A stretch of 64,000 nucleotides of DNA from Tetraselmis striata (taxonomy: Eukaryota > Chlorophyta > Chlorodendrophyceae > Chlorodendrales > Chlorodendraceae), in the NCBI GenBank assembly GCA_006384855.1, contig VCJN01001568.1, positions 22,533-86,532 on the forward strand. The letters run 5' to 3'. Under the pieces are notes generated by a model, which saw only the letters and a program-made list of their open reading frames with translations, was not told where the DNA came from and did no database searches. Of this stretch, positions 23,326 to 35,356 are shown piece by piece. The translations under genes were made by a program, and so were the position numbers. How positions within the stretch are numbered: position 1 is the first letter of the stretch; every line of letters begins with the position of its first letter.

Positions 23326-23560
23326 TCGTGATTACATGAGCTAGACGAAACATTCAAGAAATCCACACAGAAATCCAGAAGGAAATCCAGAAGGAAATCC
23401 AGCTACGGGCCAACAGAGGCAGGAACCGCCAAGGTAGCCTCCGACCAGGCATCGCCACCAGCCAGCCGCCGCTCCACGCAGTAGGGACGCTCTCCCCAGC
23501 ACACAATCCCGGGCCACTCCAATAGCGGCACTAGGCCGAATGTAATGCGAAGTAGTAGTG
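23326..23560 (+). repeat. Dispersed repeat family R1, second copy
   Basis: Nearly identical to ~21192-21415, but with one extra 12-bp unit in the CCAGAAGGAAAT stretch. An isolated copy of its ATTACATGAGCTAG end also occurs at ~23805. Confidence 0.65.
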
Positions 23561-24350
23561 TCGCCATACACATCCATGAATTTAGTTGCTGCGAGTTCGG
23601 CGGGTACGGCCGTACGGGGTACCGATACTGTAGGTAGTGACAGCCTTTCCGTGCTTCTGGACGCTCTCCCAAGTACGCTCACCCCAGTACTTTCCGTGCA
23701 TGCTCTGGACGCTCTCCCTGTAACCAAGAAGTAATAGTGCCAGCCTGATAGGTAATGTGAGGGAATGCGCTTACGTTTATCGGTGGCAAGAGTCTGTAGT
23801 ATAATTACATGAGCTAGAGTCTGTAGTGCTACTCCGAGGTTGTGAGTTGTGAGCATTGTCTGATTACAGTTCGGCAGGGCGCCGCGCTGATATATCAGCG
23901 GGCGCAGTGCGGACGACAGGGCGCAGGCGCAGCCACTACTAGTGGGGCGCGCGCTACGCGCCTTAATGTGTGCTATGGTTGATTAGGGTTAGTGAGGGTA
24001 TAGGAGATATCCTCACAGGTAAAGACTACCGTATACCGTGTAATTGATCATTGATGTGATTGATTACCGTATACTCGTACCGGTACCGCATCCTGGCGGT
24101 CGGCCGCCCATATCCTCCCGGCGGCGCGCCGCCGCGCCGTCGTCGCAGGCTCGCAGCATTTTAATAACGCCACTACTGGTATCAGTACCGGGCGGTACAC
24201 GCTCCTGGTACCATAACTCTACCCCGTACCCGGCGGAGAGGGTTGTCTCAGTCTAGAGCTTCTCCGCCGCTGCTCACTGCCGACGGTAGCTACCGTGCTA
24301 GAGACTTTGAAGCAACATCCCTTGTTGAATGTGAATTCATCGTGTCAAGG
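23561..24350 (+). promoter_or_regulatory. Upstream region of the receptor cyclase
   Basis: No gene seen. Holds a 16-bp perfect palindrome CGCTGATATATCAGCG near 23885 and GC-rich sequence with GGTACC-type repeats. Any regulatory role is inferred from position only. Confidence 0.35.
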
Positions 24351-27300
24351 ATGACTCGCTGGCGGCACCTCTCACCGATTCTACTCGTTGTCGCCCTGCT
24401 GAGCCGCGCACAGAGCAGCAGTGTGCAAGCGATATGTACCGACAGCGGCCCTTGGGGACAGGTACGTACTCGAACATGCACAGCCCCCGGTGACCCACCA
24501 GCCCTTTGCGATCTTGCTGCTATATGCAAAGTGGCAGCAATATTATTCCGCAACAACTACTGGTACTCATGAAGCCGATGTCTTGAGGATGCTTTTGTGG
24601 CTAGTCGCTACGTGGCCGGCTACTCGGTAACAGGTCGTCCTTGGTTTCTTGGACTCCACGGACCTCTCCCCCAGCTCGGCCAGCTCGGCTGCCAACTCGG
24701 CACTCCTTTTCGTCTGGTTTTATCCATGTTTTATTTTTTGCGCTATATCCCGGGATGACGGGTACCGGTACCCGCCTGTACGGCTGCAGAAACTCTCGCA
24801 GGTGCGCGTACCCCGTCCCACCCTCCTGGTTAGGTCCTTCTAATTTTCTTCCATATAAATAGCTAGTAGCCTAGTACAGGCTTCCAGTCGCACTTTCCTT
24901 TCCCTGCGGACACAACTCGGCAGTCAGCCGCCGGGGTAGTTCGACGACACGCTGTGACGAACAAGAGCACACGGCTTGCCTCTGCTGGTGAACTACTCAC
25001 CAGGCAAGGGTTTCTCCGGACCCACCCCCCCCCCCCCCCCAGCCCCTCGCTCAGCACAGACACACACCGCGTTCGCGACAGCTATCGGTACCTCGTGCAT
25101 GCTGCTTGTTTGCTGACGCCGTATCTGCTGTGGCTGGATGTTGCCTTTCATTAGGGCGTGTGCTCGACGAGCAGCCCAGAGGCCTGTTTGGAGGGCTGCC
25201 TGGCAGGCACCCCATGGGATAGCCTGCGGATCGAGCTGGGTACGGCGCCCGCGCGGGTGCGGCGCCAAGAATGGACGCCGCCGACGGTGCGGAATCCACC
25301 GTGGCTGAGCGGCACGCTGCTGGCGAGCGTCTATCGAATTCTCGCGAAGGTGCGTCGACGTTCCCACTCTGGAAAGTACCAGAATCTCGCAGAGCAGCCC
25401 AAAGGAATGGGAGGGAAAAAGACAGCGTGGTGATGATATCCTCACGCCACGCACAGCACTCGCCTTGGGCTTTGCCACAGCAAACAGTCACGGAAGCGCA
25501 CAATTCTGATGAGCCGAGGGTGAGGGAATTAGGGCTGTGATGTCTGACTTGCACCTACCCAACTTATGCTGCGGGGAATACGAGTAGTGTGAATAGTGGT
25601 TATTGCGCCCCCATGCCCATGTGCGGCGCTGCCAAGGGATGGGATGGCCCGCCTTGAGACATGCTCCACCCTATGCCTTAGGTTGCTCTCAACGGCTTGG
25701 CGCTGGTGGCTAACACTGGCTCGCTCAATGAGGCGCAGGAGATGCTGGGCTACGACGAGGTGTACACCATCACATCCGCCTCGCGCAGCGGCGTAGAGGC
25801 AGCAGCCAGCAGCGAGTGCGGTGCCATAACACTGGAGGGCTGGCAGACAGATGCCGCAACAGATGCCGCCCTGCTAGGGGGTGGGCCTGGCGCGGGTAGC
25901 GGGAAGGCGCTGTCCAGCCCCCTGGGTGCTGTGGGCTCGGAAGGCCTGTACGTGCCCTCCCGCATGCCGCAACAATCCACGTACTACCAGAGCCTGCCGC
26001 CGAGCGCCTTCCCGCCGGACGGCACCATGGGGCCCTCCGACTTGGATGGCTACTTCCCGGAGGGCAGCCCCTGGGGCTGCTCCGCGCAGGAGGCTGGATG
26101 GAGCGTATCGCAGTGCCAGGAGGGGCGCTGGTGAGCATGGGCGCCGCCTTGTCCCCAAAGCGCCTAAATCCCAGGCGCAGCTACGTTGATCCACTCTGCA
26201 GTGCGCCCCTGACGTGCCCTCCGCCATTGCCAGGTACCCTACCAACTGCGGGCAGACTTTTCCAAGCAACACCTGTGCGGAGATGTACATCCCGCTGCAG
26301 TCGTGGTCGGATGGTGCGAGCACCCAGGCACCTTGTCCCCCCGCCCTCCCTGCGCATGCGATTCCCCCGCAGCCGGCGGCAGCTGTAGGAAGACATATAA
26401 TGCCGTCCGCGCCGATCTTGAGGCTGTCTTTCCGTGCTGCTCTCCCTTGGCACGCCGGACCTGCAATGGTGATCGGATCTGTTGATGGTAGTAGCGCAGG
26501 CACTTGTCACTGGGTTGTGAGCGCTGCCTGAGAACATGTACCAAGTCTAAACAGAACATGCGACCATGTGCTCCAGGCTGGTGGGAAGCAGCTGCGCAGA
26601 ACCTTGGCCTCAACTTCTCTGCAGTTTACACCAGCTACCAGGGCCAGGTGGACCTGGTGCGGAGCGCCTATGAGGAGGGCAGGGACATCATGTACTACTG
26701 GTAGGTGTCCCCCGCCAGCATGCTCGGCTGCTGGCTGCTGGATGATAACAGGCTCGTCCAACTCAGACTACGGCCTGCTGCCGCTGCGCAGGTGGCAGCC
26801 AGACCCGCTGACGTCCACGTACCCATCCCAGCGCGTGATGCTGCCGCACTTCTCCCTCGAGTGCGCGGCCTCGTACGACAGCGACCCCCTGCTGTCGGGT
26901 GTGGCCTGCGAGCGCGAGGACGTGGCGCTGCGCAAGTTTATGAATGCGCAAGAGGCGGAAGCGCAGCCGGACCTGTACACCCTGTGGAGCCGCTTCCATG
27001 TGTCGACCGCCGAGCTACGCCACCTGATGAGTTTCCATGTGCAGGGCGGCGGCTCCCACGAGACGATGGACGGCGCAGCTTGTGCGTGGCTGAGGTCGGA
27101 GGATAACACCGCACACTGGCAAACTTGGTTGGACATCCACGACCCCTGCGGGACGGCAAGCACGGGCGAAGTGTGGGACCCTTCTGCGATGGCCTGCGTG
27201 CCGATGGCAGAACCCCCAGCGCAGGGTGGCGGCACAAACCGCATGCTGCTCATCGGGGCGGTGGCAGTGCTCTCGGCGCTGTTGCTGTGTGCCTTTGCTG

Positions 27301-30300
27301 TGTGCGGCGTCACCTTGTGCAGGGTAAGTGCGGCTTGCTGCGGGTGCTCTACACAGCAATCTAGAACATGCGGGTGCAGGACATGCATGTCATTTGTCGG
27401 CTGGGTGATTAGTTTCAGAAAGTGATAACAGTAGTGGCAGATAAGGAAGACAAATGGTTACGGGCGACTGACACTGGCGGCTGCTCGGTAAATTGTGGCA
27501 GGCAATGCGCATAAGTCCTATGGGGAGGCACAGTGTGCCCCCCGGGCTTGGCCCTGAAAAAACAGTCACACTGGTGATAACCGACATTCAGGGTAGCACC
27601 AGTCTGTGGGATGCGTACCCCGAGGAGGTGAGCTGCCCCTGTGTTGCCACCCTCTCTGCGACCCACCTGTTTGATGTGCGCCTGGTCGGTGTGACACAAT
27701 GCGCCTTGGGGCTGTGGCTGGACGGCGCGCAGATGGCCAAGGCTGTGGCGCTCCATCACCGCTGCCTGCGTGCGGCACTCAACGAGTGCAATGGCTACGA
27801 AGTGGCCACAGAAGGGGACTCCTTCAAGTGCGCTTTCCACACGCCAGGTGCGAGCCGGCCGCAGCCTCGCAAGACCCCTCTGCAGCGCCTGAAAACAGGG
27901 CTATTCCCTTGCTGCGGCGTTCGCGTGGTGTGGATAAAATTGACGGCCAGTGGGTAATGCCTGCAGAGGATGCAATCAGCTGGGCGATTCTGGTTCAGGT
28001 GAGTGCGGGCAAGTGCAGTCGCCCATCTTTGTTTGCTGTGTGGAATGCAACGTGAAGTTCTCTATCCTGCCAAGTTATCTGCGGACAGGCTGGAGATGCT
28101 TTGCTTAGCACACCTGTGGGCGTGTTGCTGCCTGCAGCTGGAGCTGTTGGCTGCACCCTGGGACCCAGCCCTGGAGGACGGTGGCATGGGGGACTTCGGC
28201 GAGGCCACCAACTGGGCAGACATGAGCCGCAAAAAGACCAGCAGTAGAGACATCAGCCACTTCAAAAGCTTCAAAGACGGTGGAGTTCCCCGAGCCGCAA
28301 GCGCATGTTGGCTGCTCCCTAGAGTTAGATGGATGCTCAGTTTTTGGTTTTGAATGGAGGGGGGAGGGGGGGGGGCTACCTTACTTGGGTCCTGGATGTC
28401 AAAGGTAAGTTCACGGTTGCGTCAGGTGTGGAACAGTGCTGTGTGTACTCTGCGCTTTGTGTGGCTGTGGTTGGAGGAGTGTTAGCAAGTCGGCATCGTC
28501 AGAGACATGTCTGCATCCTGACGTGCCCGATCCTCCGCTGTCCCTAATCAGCCGAGAAGGACTTGGACGCAAAGAGCATCCGGCCGCGTCGCTTGATGTT
28601 TGACATGAGCACCGCTGGTGCCACCAAGTTCTCCAAAATGGCAACCGCAAAGGTGAGCCCCCCGTGCCGCATTGCTCCTGCATAGGCAAGACCCGCCGCC
28701 ACCAGCTGATCCTGGTGCTACCGCTCTTGTCCCATCACACACAGGACCCGGAATGCGCTGTGAGGCACAGCAGCTGTCAGGCTGCCGTGCCCGCCTTCCG
28801 AGGACTGCGAGTCCGCATGGGCATCCACACCGGCACCGCCAATGTGGTTGGCAGGCATGACAACACGCGGCGAGTAACATATGGTGGCAAGGTGTCTCCC
28901 TTCAGCCCTGAAGCTTCTCTTCGCGCGCGCGCGTGTGTGTGTGTGTGTGTGTCCCACTTATAGCCCTTATTTTGTCTGCTGACATTCACATGCAGACGCA
29001 GATGCCAATCAACACCAAGCAGTTGCATATGCATACATACATATGTATGTATGTATGTATGTATGTATATGTGTATCTGTATATATTGCTTTTTGGCACC
29101 GCTTTAAGCACCACCCCTTTCCTTTTCAGCAATCGGCCCCGTGTTTGCGCAGGTGGCCGCCATTGCCAAGGCCGTTTCAGACGTCCCCTGCGGCGGGCAG
29201 ATCGTTGCCTCCAGTGACACCATTGCGGCCATCGGCTCCATGCACGGCCTCATGCAGTGCGTCAATGAGCGCTGCTTTGGCTGGGCATCGGCAGCGGACC
29301 CCCCAGAGCGACAGGTCCCGGGCATGCTGACAGTGATTCACCTGGGGTCGCACCTGCTGGGCCGCCAGTCTCTCAAAGCCCGGGTGCTCAACCCATATAC
29401 GACAGCGCTGAAACCAAACTTGCAAGAGCAGGAAGAGATCCGCCGTTCTGCTGACCATGCGCAGCATCACTCGAGAGTCCGCATGAATGTACCTGACAAT
29501 GCGCGCTCCGAGTCGAATATCCAAGAAGCCACTCGGAGATCCAAATCGTACGGCTCGCGCAATGAGCTATCTCCAAGCATCGCGGTAAAGCCAGCCAAAG
29601 AGCAGCAGCCACTTCTGCCGCTGGCATCGGTGGGCCTGGCGGACATGCCCGACCTGCTGACTTACGCCGAACAACTTCAGAGGAGCCAAGAGCTAGTGAC
29701 CATCGTCCCATATCCGCTCCGCTCCCGTTATTGGTGCGTGCATGCCACCTTCACCAAAGCGACGCTGTGTGTGGCTGTGTTTTTGGCAATTGACACTCCT
29801 CTTGTGGGCCACATCCCCCTTCAAAGAGGTAATTGCGTACTCGATCTGTTGGCTGAAGCCCCCCCCCCCCCTTCTCCCCTCCCCTTCCCTTCCTTTCCCT
29901 CACAATGCAGGTGCTTTCCAAAGATTGACACACAGCAAGTATCCGCGGGGTACCATGATGCCCCGGCAGCCGCAGGCGTGACAATCATGTTCATCTTCAT
30001 GGAGGGATGGGACGAAATGAAGGACTGGGCTGAGATATCCAAGCGCCGCTCCGATGTCCTCATGGAAGCCAAACAGATGCTTGAGCTGCAGGTGTCCCCT
30101 CCCCCCCTCGTGTGATTGTAGCCCCCCCCCCCCCCCCCCTTCTCCCTCTAGTCTAGCAGCACTTGTGCAGCCTTGCTATGGGCATTGGCTCCCAGGTCCC
30201 CCAAACACACCTTGACACACTGCTAGATTAGGGCTCTCGCTCCAACTCGCCTGCTACTTTTGAGTGTGCTGTTCTGTCAGGACCCCCGTGTCCGAGGAAT

Positions 30301-32480
30301 GGAAGGAGCACATATTCCTATTCATATTCCTCTTATTGGCACCACCCCCTTCTGCCGCAACAGTTCTCACTTCCCTCATTCTCACTTCCCTCTGACACCT
30401 TCCCTCTTCCGGGCGCATGGGGTGCCTTTCTTGGCAGGTTCGAGCGAACTTGATTGGCTTCCGCGGATACGAGGTGGAGGGCGAGGACGGCTGCTTTGTC
30501 TGCGCCTTTGGCAACGCAGTGGATGGGCTGGAGTACGCGGTGTCGCTGCAGGATTGCATGGCCGAGACGCCATGGGACCCCGAGCTCCTGCAGGCGAGCT
30601 GGTGCCGGACGGTGGTCTCCAACGGGAGTCAGCTGCTGTCCGGCCCGCGCCTCAAGATTGGGCTCTGCACGGCGGACGCCCTGCAGGCGCAGCCGTCCAT
30701 GCGCACGGGGAGGATGGAGTACTTTGGATGGGTCATGAACCATGCGGCGCGCGTGGCGGCGGCTGCGCACGGCGGGCAAGTGCTGTTCCATGAGCACACC
30801 CGCAAGGCGCTGGACATCGACAAGCTGCATCACTCCGTTGTCGTCAAGTACTGCGGGAAGCACAAGATGAAGGGCATCAACAAGTCCATCAACGTGTACC
30901 AGGTGGGCGGCCAGATGTGCAGCCTTCCTGTGATGTGCGACCATTGGCCTGCTCAGGATCAATGGAAGAGAGGATGGCATCGGCGTACCATAGCACCACA
31001 AAGCGTGTGGTAGGCATGGAGGAGGCGCGGGCTGTTGAGTAGGTGGACATGTTATCATCATCGTACAGTCAGACATTATTAACGCACTGGATGTACGCAT
31101 GGCAGGCATGTGGACCGCACTTTTGGGAGCACTCCTTCCCTCCGCTGGACACCAAGGATGTGGACAAGACTCTGCAGCCGCTGGCGGAGTACTTGGCTCT
31201 GCAGGGCGGCGACAAGCGGAGGAGCTCCATTGCCAGGCTGAGCTTTGCCAGCTGCGGATCTTGTTTGGACAGAGAGATGGAGGGTTCTGAAGACCCCGAG
31301 GTGGATGCCAAGCTGGAGGTGCGCAACGATTGTCCGCCGGTTGCGAGCACGGGCTGTGCATGCTTGCATGCAATGTAGTGAACATATAACCATCCCGAGA
31401 TCAGAAGCTGTGCTGCTCGTGTATGATAGCTGCACTGCCGGCTGGCGCCTGCCTCTCTGGTTTTGTCTCCCGGACTCTCTCTCTGCCTGCACTGCGAATG
31501 AGTCCATGAGTTCTGCTGCTGAGCCATGCTTTTGCGCCTGCAGAATATCGTGAATGAATCGAGAAAGAGCACCGAGGTCCACCGGAGGCTGACGCTAGAT
31601 GACCGCCTCCGGCGAGTGATTCCAAAGCGCAACGGCAGCGGACGCAGTAGCTTAGATTCCAGATGCATGGAGCTGCGTGCAGCAGAACAAGGAAAATACA
31701 GTGGTGCGCCCATCGAGCAGTATCGTCGGCAGCTACGTGGTGCGATGCCTGCGGGAACGACGCAACATGTGAAATTTCGCACATCGCAAGGGGCCAAGGA
31801 CGAGTCCCAGGAGAAGGTAAGGGCCTCCCGGCCATCGCTGACAGTGTTGGTCGATGAGACAGCCAACGGTTGGCGCAGGTTAACATTGTGAGCGCAAAGT
31901 CATGACATTACGCTTTCATGCTCTTGTGGCTTTGTCATTGGCAGTACCGAGGGCATTGGATTCGGTGCTATCCAATTACCGCCACACTGAGTGTGCCCAC
32001 CATCCTGCCCCCCCCCCCCCCCCCCCACACACACACCCTCCCTTGCAGGTCGATCCTGTGGGGATAAATACCGAGCCCCCGCCGACCTGCCGCCAGCAAA
32101 TGTCAACGAGCAAACGTGACGAGAGCTCGTCGCCTGCCGCTCCGCACATCGGGTTACACCGTAGTGGCAGGCGCTTCTCAATGGGAAGCACCACCGGCTC
32201 CAAGTCTCTGGAGTTGCGGCCTGACCGCCTCTCTGATGAGCAGGAACAGGCAGATTTAGCTTGGGCAAGCTCGCGGCGGCCTACGCTACTGGACTTTGCG
32301 ACAGCCGGTCCTGCCTCGGGGTCCAGTGAGGCCAAGGCTGAGCCCAGCCTGCCATGGGACACGAAAGCATTGGACAGTTTTGCCAGTGCTGCATACAAGC
32401 TGCCCGACAGCCCTGGCACAACTGGCAACGCCAGTTCCCCTGGGAAACGCATCCCAAGCGCCAGTGACAATAGGGTGTGA
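24351..32480 (+). CDS. Receptor-type class III nucleotide cyclase with two cyclase domains, 18 exons
   Basis: Exons 24351-24461, 25155-25349, 25682-26130, 26234-26313, 26577-26700, 26792-27323, 27502-27627, 27733-27847, 27967-27998, 28138-28279, 28552-28652, 28745-28891, 29153-29733, 29911-30091, 30438-30902, 31106-31318, 31544-31816 and 32049-32480 join in phase to 1432 residues. A signal peptide (1-~26) leads a Cys-containing ectodomain resembling glycine-betaine-type binding proteins (e.g. ~270-330). One membrane helix spans ~470-492. Cyclase domain 1 (~515-775) keeps metal Asp525 (VITDIQGST) and Asp568 (EGDSF), but Ala721/Ala725 replace the catalytic Asn/Arg. Domain 2 (~930-1125) lacks the metal Asps (Phe941, Gly990) but keeps Asn1073 and Arg1077. 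Together they would form one composite site. Glu986 at the base-selecting Lys position hints at GTP use. The Ser-rich tail is unrecognised. The first intron is the least certain. Confidence 0.85.
28931..29069. repeat. Microsatellites in a cyclase intron
   Basis: A (TG)n run near 28931-28951 and a GTAT tetranucleotide run near 29036-29069, both inside the intron that splits the domain 1 active-site loop. Confidence 0.8.
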
Positions 32481-33879
32481 GCAGTCTCTGATAGTCTGTT
32501 CTTAGGGTTTATGGAATCGATAGACAACAGTCATGTTGAGCTCCTGGGAGCAGCACTGTAGCGTGCATCTCATGTGGCTTGCATCTGGCCGGTCAACAAC
32601 GTACCGGCCCACTGTGACATTATATCAGCCAGGCACTGCGGATGTGATGATCGTTGAGGTGTTGTCAATGTGAAATGGCGCACATTTCACATTTCACATT
32701 TGTCAATGTGAAATGTGAGGAGGGACCGAACACCAGTTTTGCGGAGAACATCTATATCGTTATTATGTCATGGTCAATATCATTCAGACACACCAATATA
32801 GTATGAAGTAACTTGACAGTTGAATCAGCGATGCGTCGATTGTTCAGAAAATTTTAAAAGAACTACGGGTTCTATATCACTGGCCTACAGTTCCATGAAT
32901 TGCATTGCCAGCGCTTTGAAGTACCACAGTAGCAGTACCTCCCAACCGTGAGATCGTAATCGGACGGCTGTGTAATTAAGGACAGTGGGCGGGCGGGTGG
33001 GCGGGTGGGTGGATTATAGTACTTAGTAGTACATGCCAGTAGATAAGCGCTTTAGTCATGCACCTATAAGCCCGATCCGCTGCACTATACGGGTACCCGC
33101 ACGGCAATAAAGCTCACCGCCGAAAAATCGACGCTTCGCTGGATAACGAAATTGGCGTGGGCTTAAATAAGGCGAATCACAGCTGGTAGAAATGGCGCGG
33201 CCGTTGTGCATCATAGATTTTGCGAGAATGATATATGTGCGTACGTGTACTTGTGGGTACACAAAGGGGGGTAGTGTAGTCGTCTTCTGCTTTGTCTTGA
33301 TACAAACGCTGACTAGCAGCCGTTGTTTTGTCCCCCTGCAAGTGCCTAGCATCAGTAAAATACAGGACCGCCAGTAGCAGTCTATAGGTGGCAGGTTGCT
33401 GATTGGGCAGCGAGTCCGGTTATGGGCCTATGCTGTGTCGTAGGGGGAAGAGGCTATATATACAGTATATATAGCATAGTATATATGCAGTACATACCCA
33501 TGATATGCAGTACATGCCCATGAATCATCATACTGAGGCAATACTGCAAAGTAGAAACACTGTGATTCAATGAGGTTAGTGGTCCGCCCCACTACAACTC
33601 TAAAAGGAACAAGTAAACCATTTGTGACAGATAATGATATAATCGTCATACATTTCTGGGGGTGCTAGGAGTGCTGCGCAAGCGCTGCACAAATAATTGA
33701 AGCAATTGTTATATACATCCACTCGCATGCAGTCGAAGAAGGGGGCTTTACTTTCGCGTTTATTAGTTTATAGTATAGGTGATTTCCTAATACCTTATCC
33801 AGGTTATTGGTCTTGTAGTTGTATCATATATTATTTTATATCACTTATGCACATTTACAGAGCTGTGACTGATTGCGGT
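32481..33879. other. Intergenic region after the cyclase
   Basis: No gene seen. It includes the hairpin below, a G-rich run (GGGCGGGCGGGTGGGCGG) near 32985 that could form a quadruplex, and AT-rich TATATA repeats near 33450-33490. Confidence 0.5.
32688..32717 (+). terminator. Perfect 13-bp hairpin in the cyclase 3' region
   Basis: CACATTTCACATT, a TGTC loop, then AATGTGAAATGTG, about 210 nt after the stop codon. A third copy of the GTCAATGTGAAATG arm lies at ~32664. A role in 3'-end formation or mRNA structure is inference. Confidence 0.4.
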
Positions 33880-34510
33880 TACCATTAAGGATTTCATGGA
33901 CAATTAAGGGTGTGTACCCGTTATTGATCTTCTTGGAGTAAGCATTGCCCGTAGTACGGCGGGGTAAGAATATTCCCTTTTCCTTCATGTTGAGCTCCCG
34001 AAATTCGACACCGGTGCGATGAAGGTAATTGGGTAGGAACTATGCCTTGCGTAAAGTTTAATGAGATTTATCACAGGATTTTGTGAGCAATCCATGCAAT
34101 CCTATAGATATCCGCATAGGTGTCTTGTTAGGTTGCTCAATATGAGGGCAAGAATGCAACTGCGATGGTATCAACACACACCGTGTAAAGGCTCACTTGG
34201 CCCCGCCGCGCACACCAACGTCCTATAGCATCTTTGCGAACATGTCTCCTCAACCATTCATAGAACACGGCCATCCCACCATGCCATGTACTAGGCATGC
34301 GCGTTGGCACATGTGAGGCACCAATCCCACTGTGGGGATACTTGACACGCCCCATGTGGCGCCAGCATGGCCACTCATGTGGCGCATTTGTTAGAATCAC
34401 ATGGCTTGATCTAACCCTGTGATGAAAAAAGTTAATAATAAATGTGCAATATTCTGGGGATTTAGGTCATAAACAGTGTATTTAGCTACCCATTTTCGTA
34501 AACTCAAAAT
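33880..34510 (-). repeat. Decayed dispersed repeat, copy ii
   Basis: Reverse-strand relative of ~17020-17520, with the same landmarks in the same order but many substitutions. The ends are not defined. Confidence 0.55.
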
Positions 34511-34792
34511 TGGCGAAAGGGGGCCGGGGAGTTATCTGAGTGGAAAAGTATGCTAGAGCAGTACCGGTACGTAGTAATAATATGCATATGAAGTTGAGTA
34601 GGCTGCGGCGGCGGCGGCAGGCGGTACCCGTACTACATATTTATTGGTCGTAATATTTACTACTGGTCGTACGACTGGTACGGCGGTACCCGTATTATAT
34701 TATCATAAATCATAATCATATTTTACCGTAGTATAATAGCACGCTTCCACCCCGCAGTCGCTGTAGAGGACCTTTCTGATTGCCTTTTATTT

Positions 34793-34831
34793 TGGTGATT
34801 TCCGATATCGCCTTCTGCTGCTAGCTCATGT
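34793..34831 (+). other. Uninterrupted copy of the recombinase element's target site
   Basis: TTTTGGTGATTTCCGAT followed directly by ATCGCCTTCTGCTGCTAGCT. These are exactly the left (8-25) and right (from 3228) flanks of element copy 1, joined without gain or loss of bases. This is a paralogous empty site, so the element sits inside an older repeat. Confidence 0.8.
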
Positions 34832-35356
34832 AATTATAATAGCACGCTGTGTGTGTGACAAAAGCGCAGTACCAGCAAATCCACCGCTGAAATCAGTGGA
34901 TGTTTTTCGCCAACGACGGGACAGCATCACAACAGGATCTCGTCCCGAGACTTTTAATCACTATACTAAAATTATGCTAGTCACTACAAAGTCAGGATTA
35001 TGTAGCGCGCTATACCTTCAGTGAGATTCATGTTGTATTGCTGACGATGGATTGTATGATCTAAACTAGTTTATGGGGTTTCCTCCCTTGACCTAACCGC
35101 TTTTCAACTACAAGTGCTGCTCAGTGGTACGAGAACTAGGCACCTGTCGTTGCGCCCTTTTTGGGTGCAGCACGAGTAGACATAAAAGCAGCCATAACAG
35201 CTGAGCATGCCATCTTCCAATTTTCGCTGCGTTCCACGCAACGATGTTAAAACTGTCTTGTAACCTGTTGCGAGCAAGGTCACCCCATGTTGTTCAAGAC
35301 CATACCCGGCTCACCACCCGTGTGTGCTATTCTCATCCGTACGTCCGTGCGTTACC

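Noticed and set aside
24629-24840. An extra cyclase exon encoding VVLGFLDSTDLSP
   Set aside because: It has an acceptor-like start, but no in-phase donor leads to the next exon, and direct joining of 24461 to 25155 is in phase and gives a better protein.
29131-29152. The upstream acceptor (CAG at ~29129) for the cyclase exon starting near 29.15 kb
   Set aside because: It breaks phase with the preceding exon. The GCGCAG acceptor at 29152 keeps phase and gives exact alignment length with class III cyclases.
30333-31385. A 350-codon minus-strand ORF
   Set aside because: Antisense to cyclase domain 2 and the tail exons; no recognisable motif.
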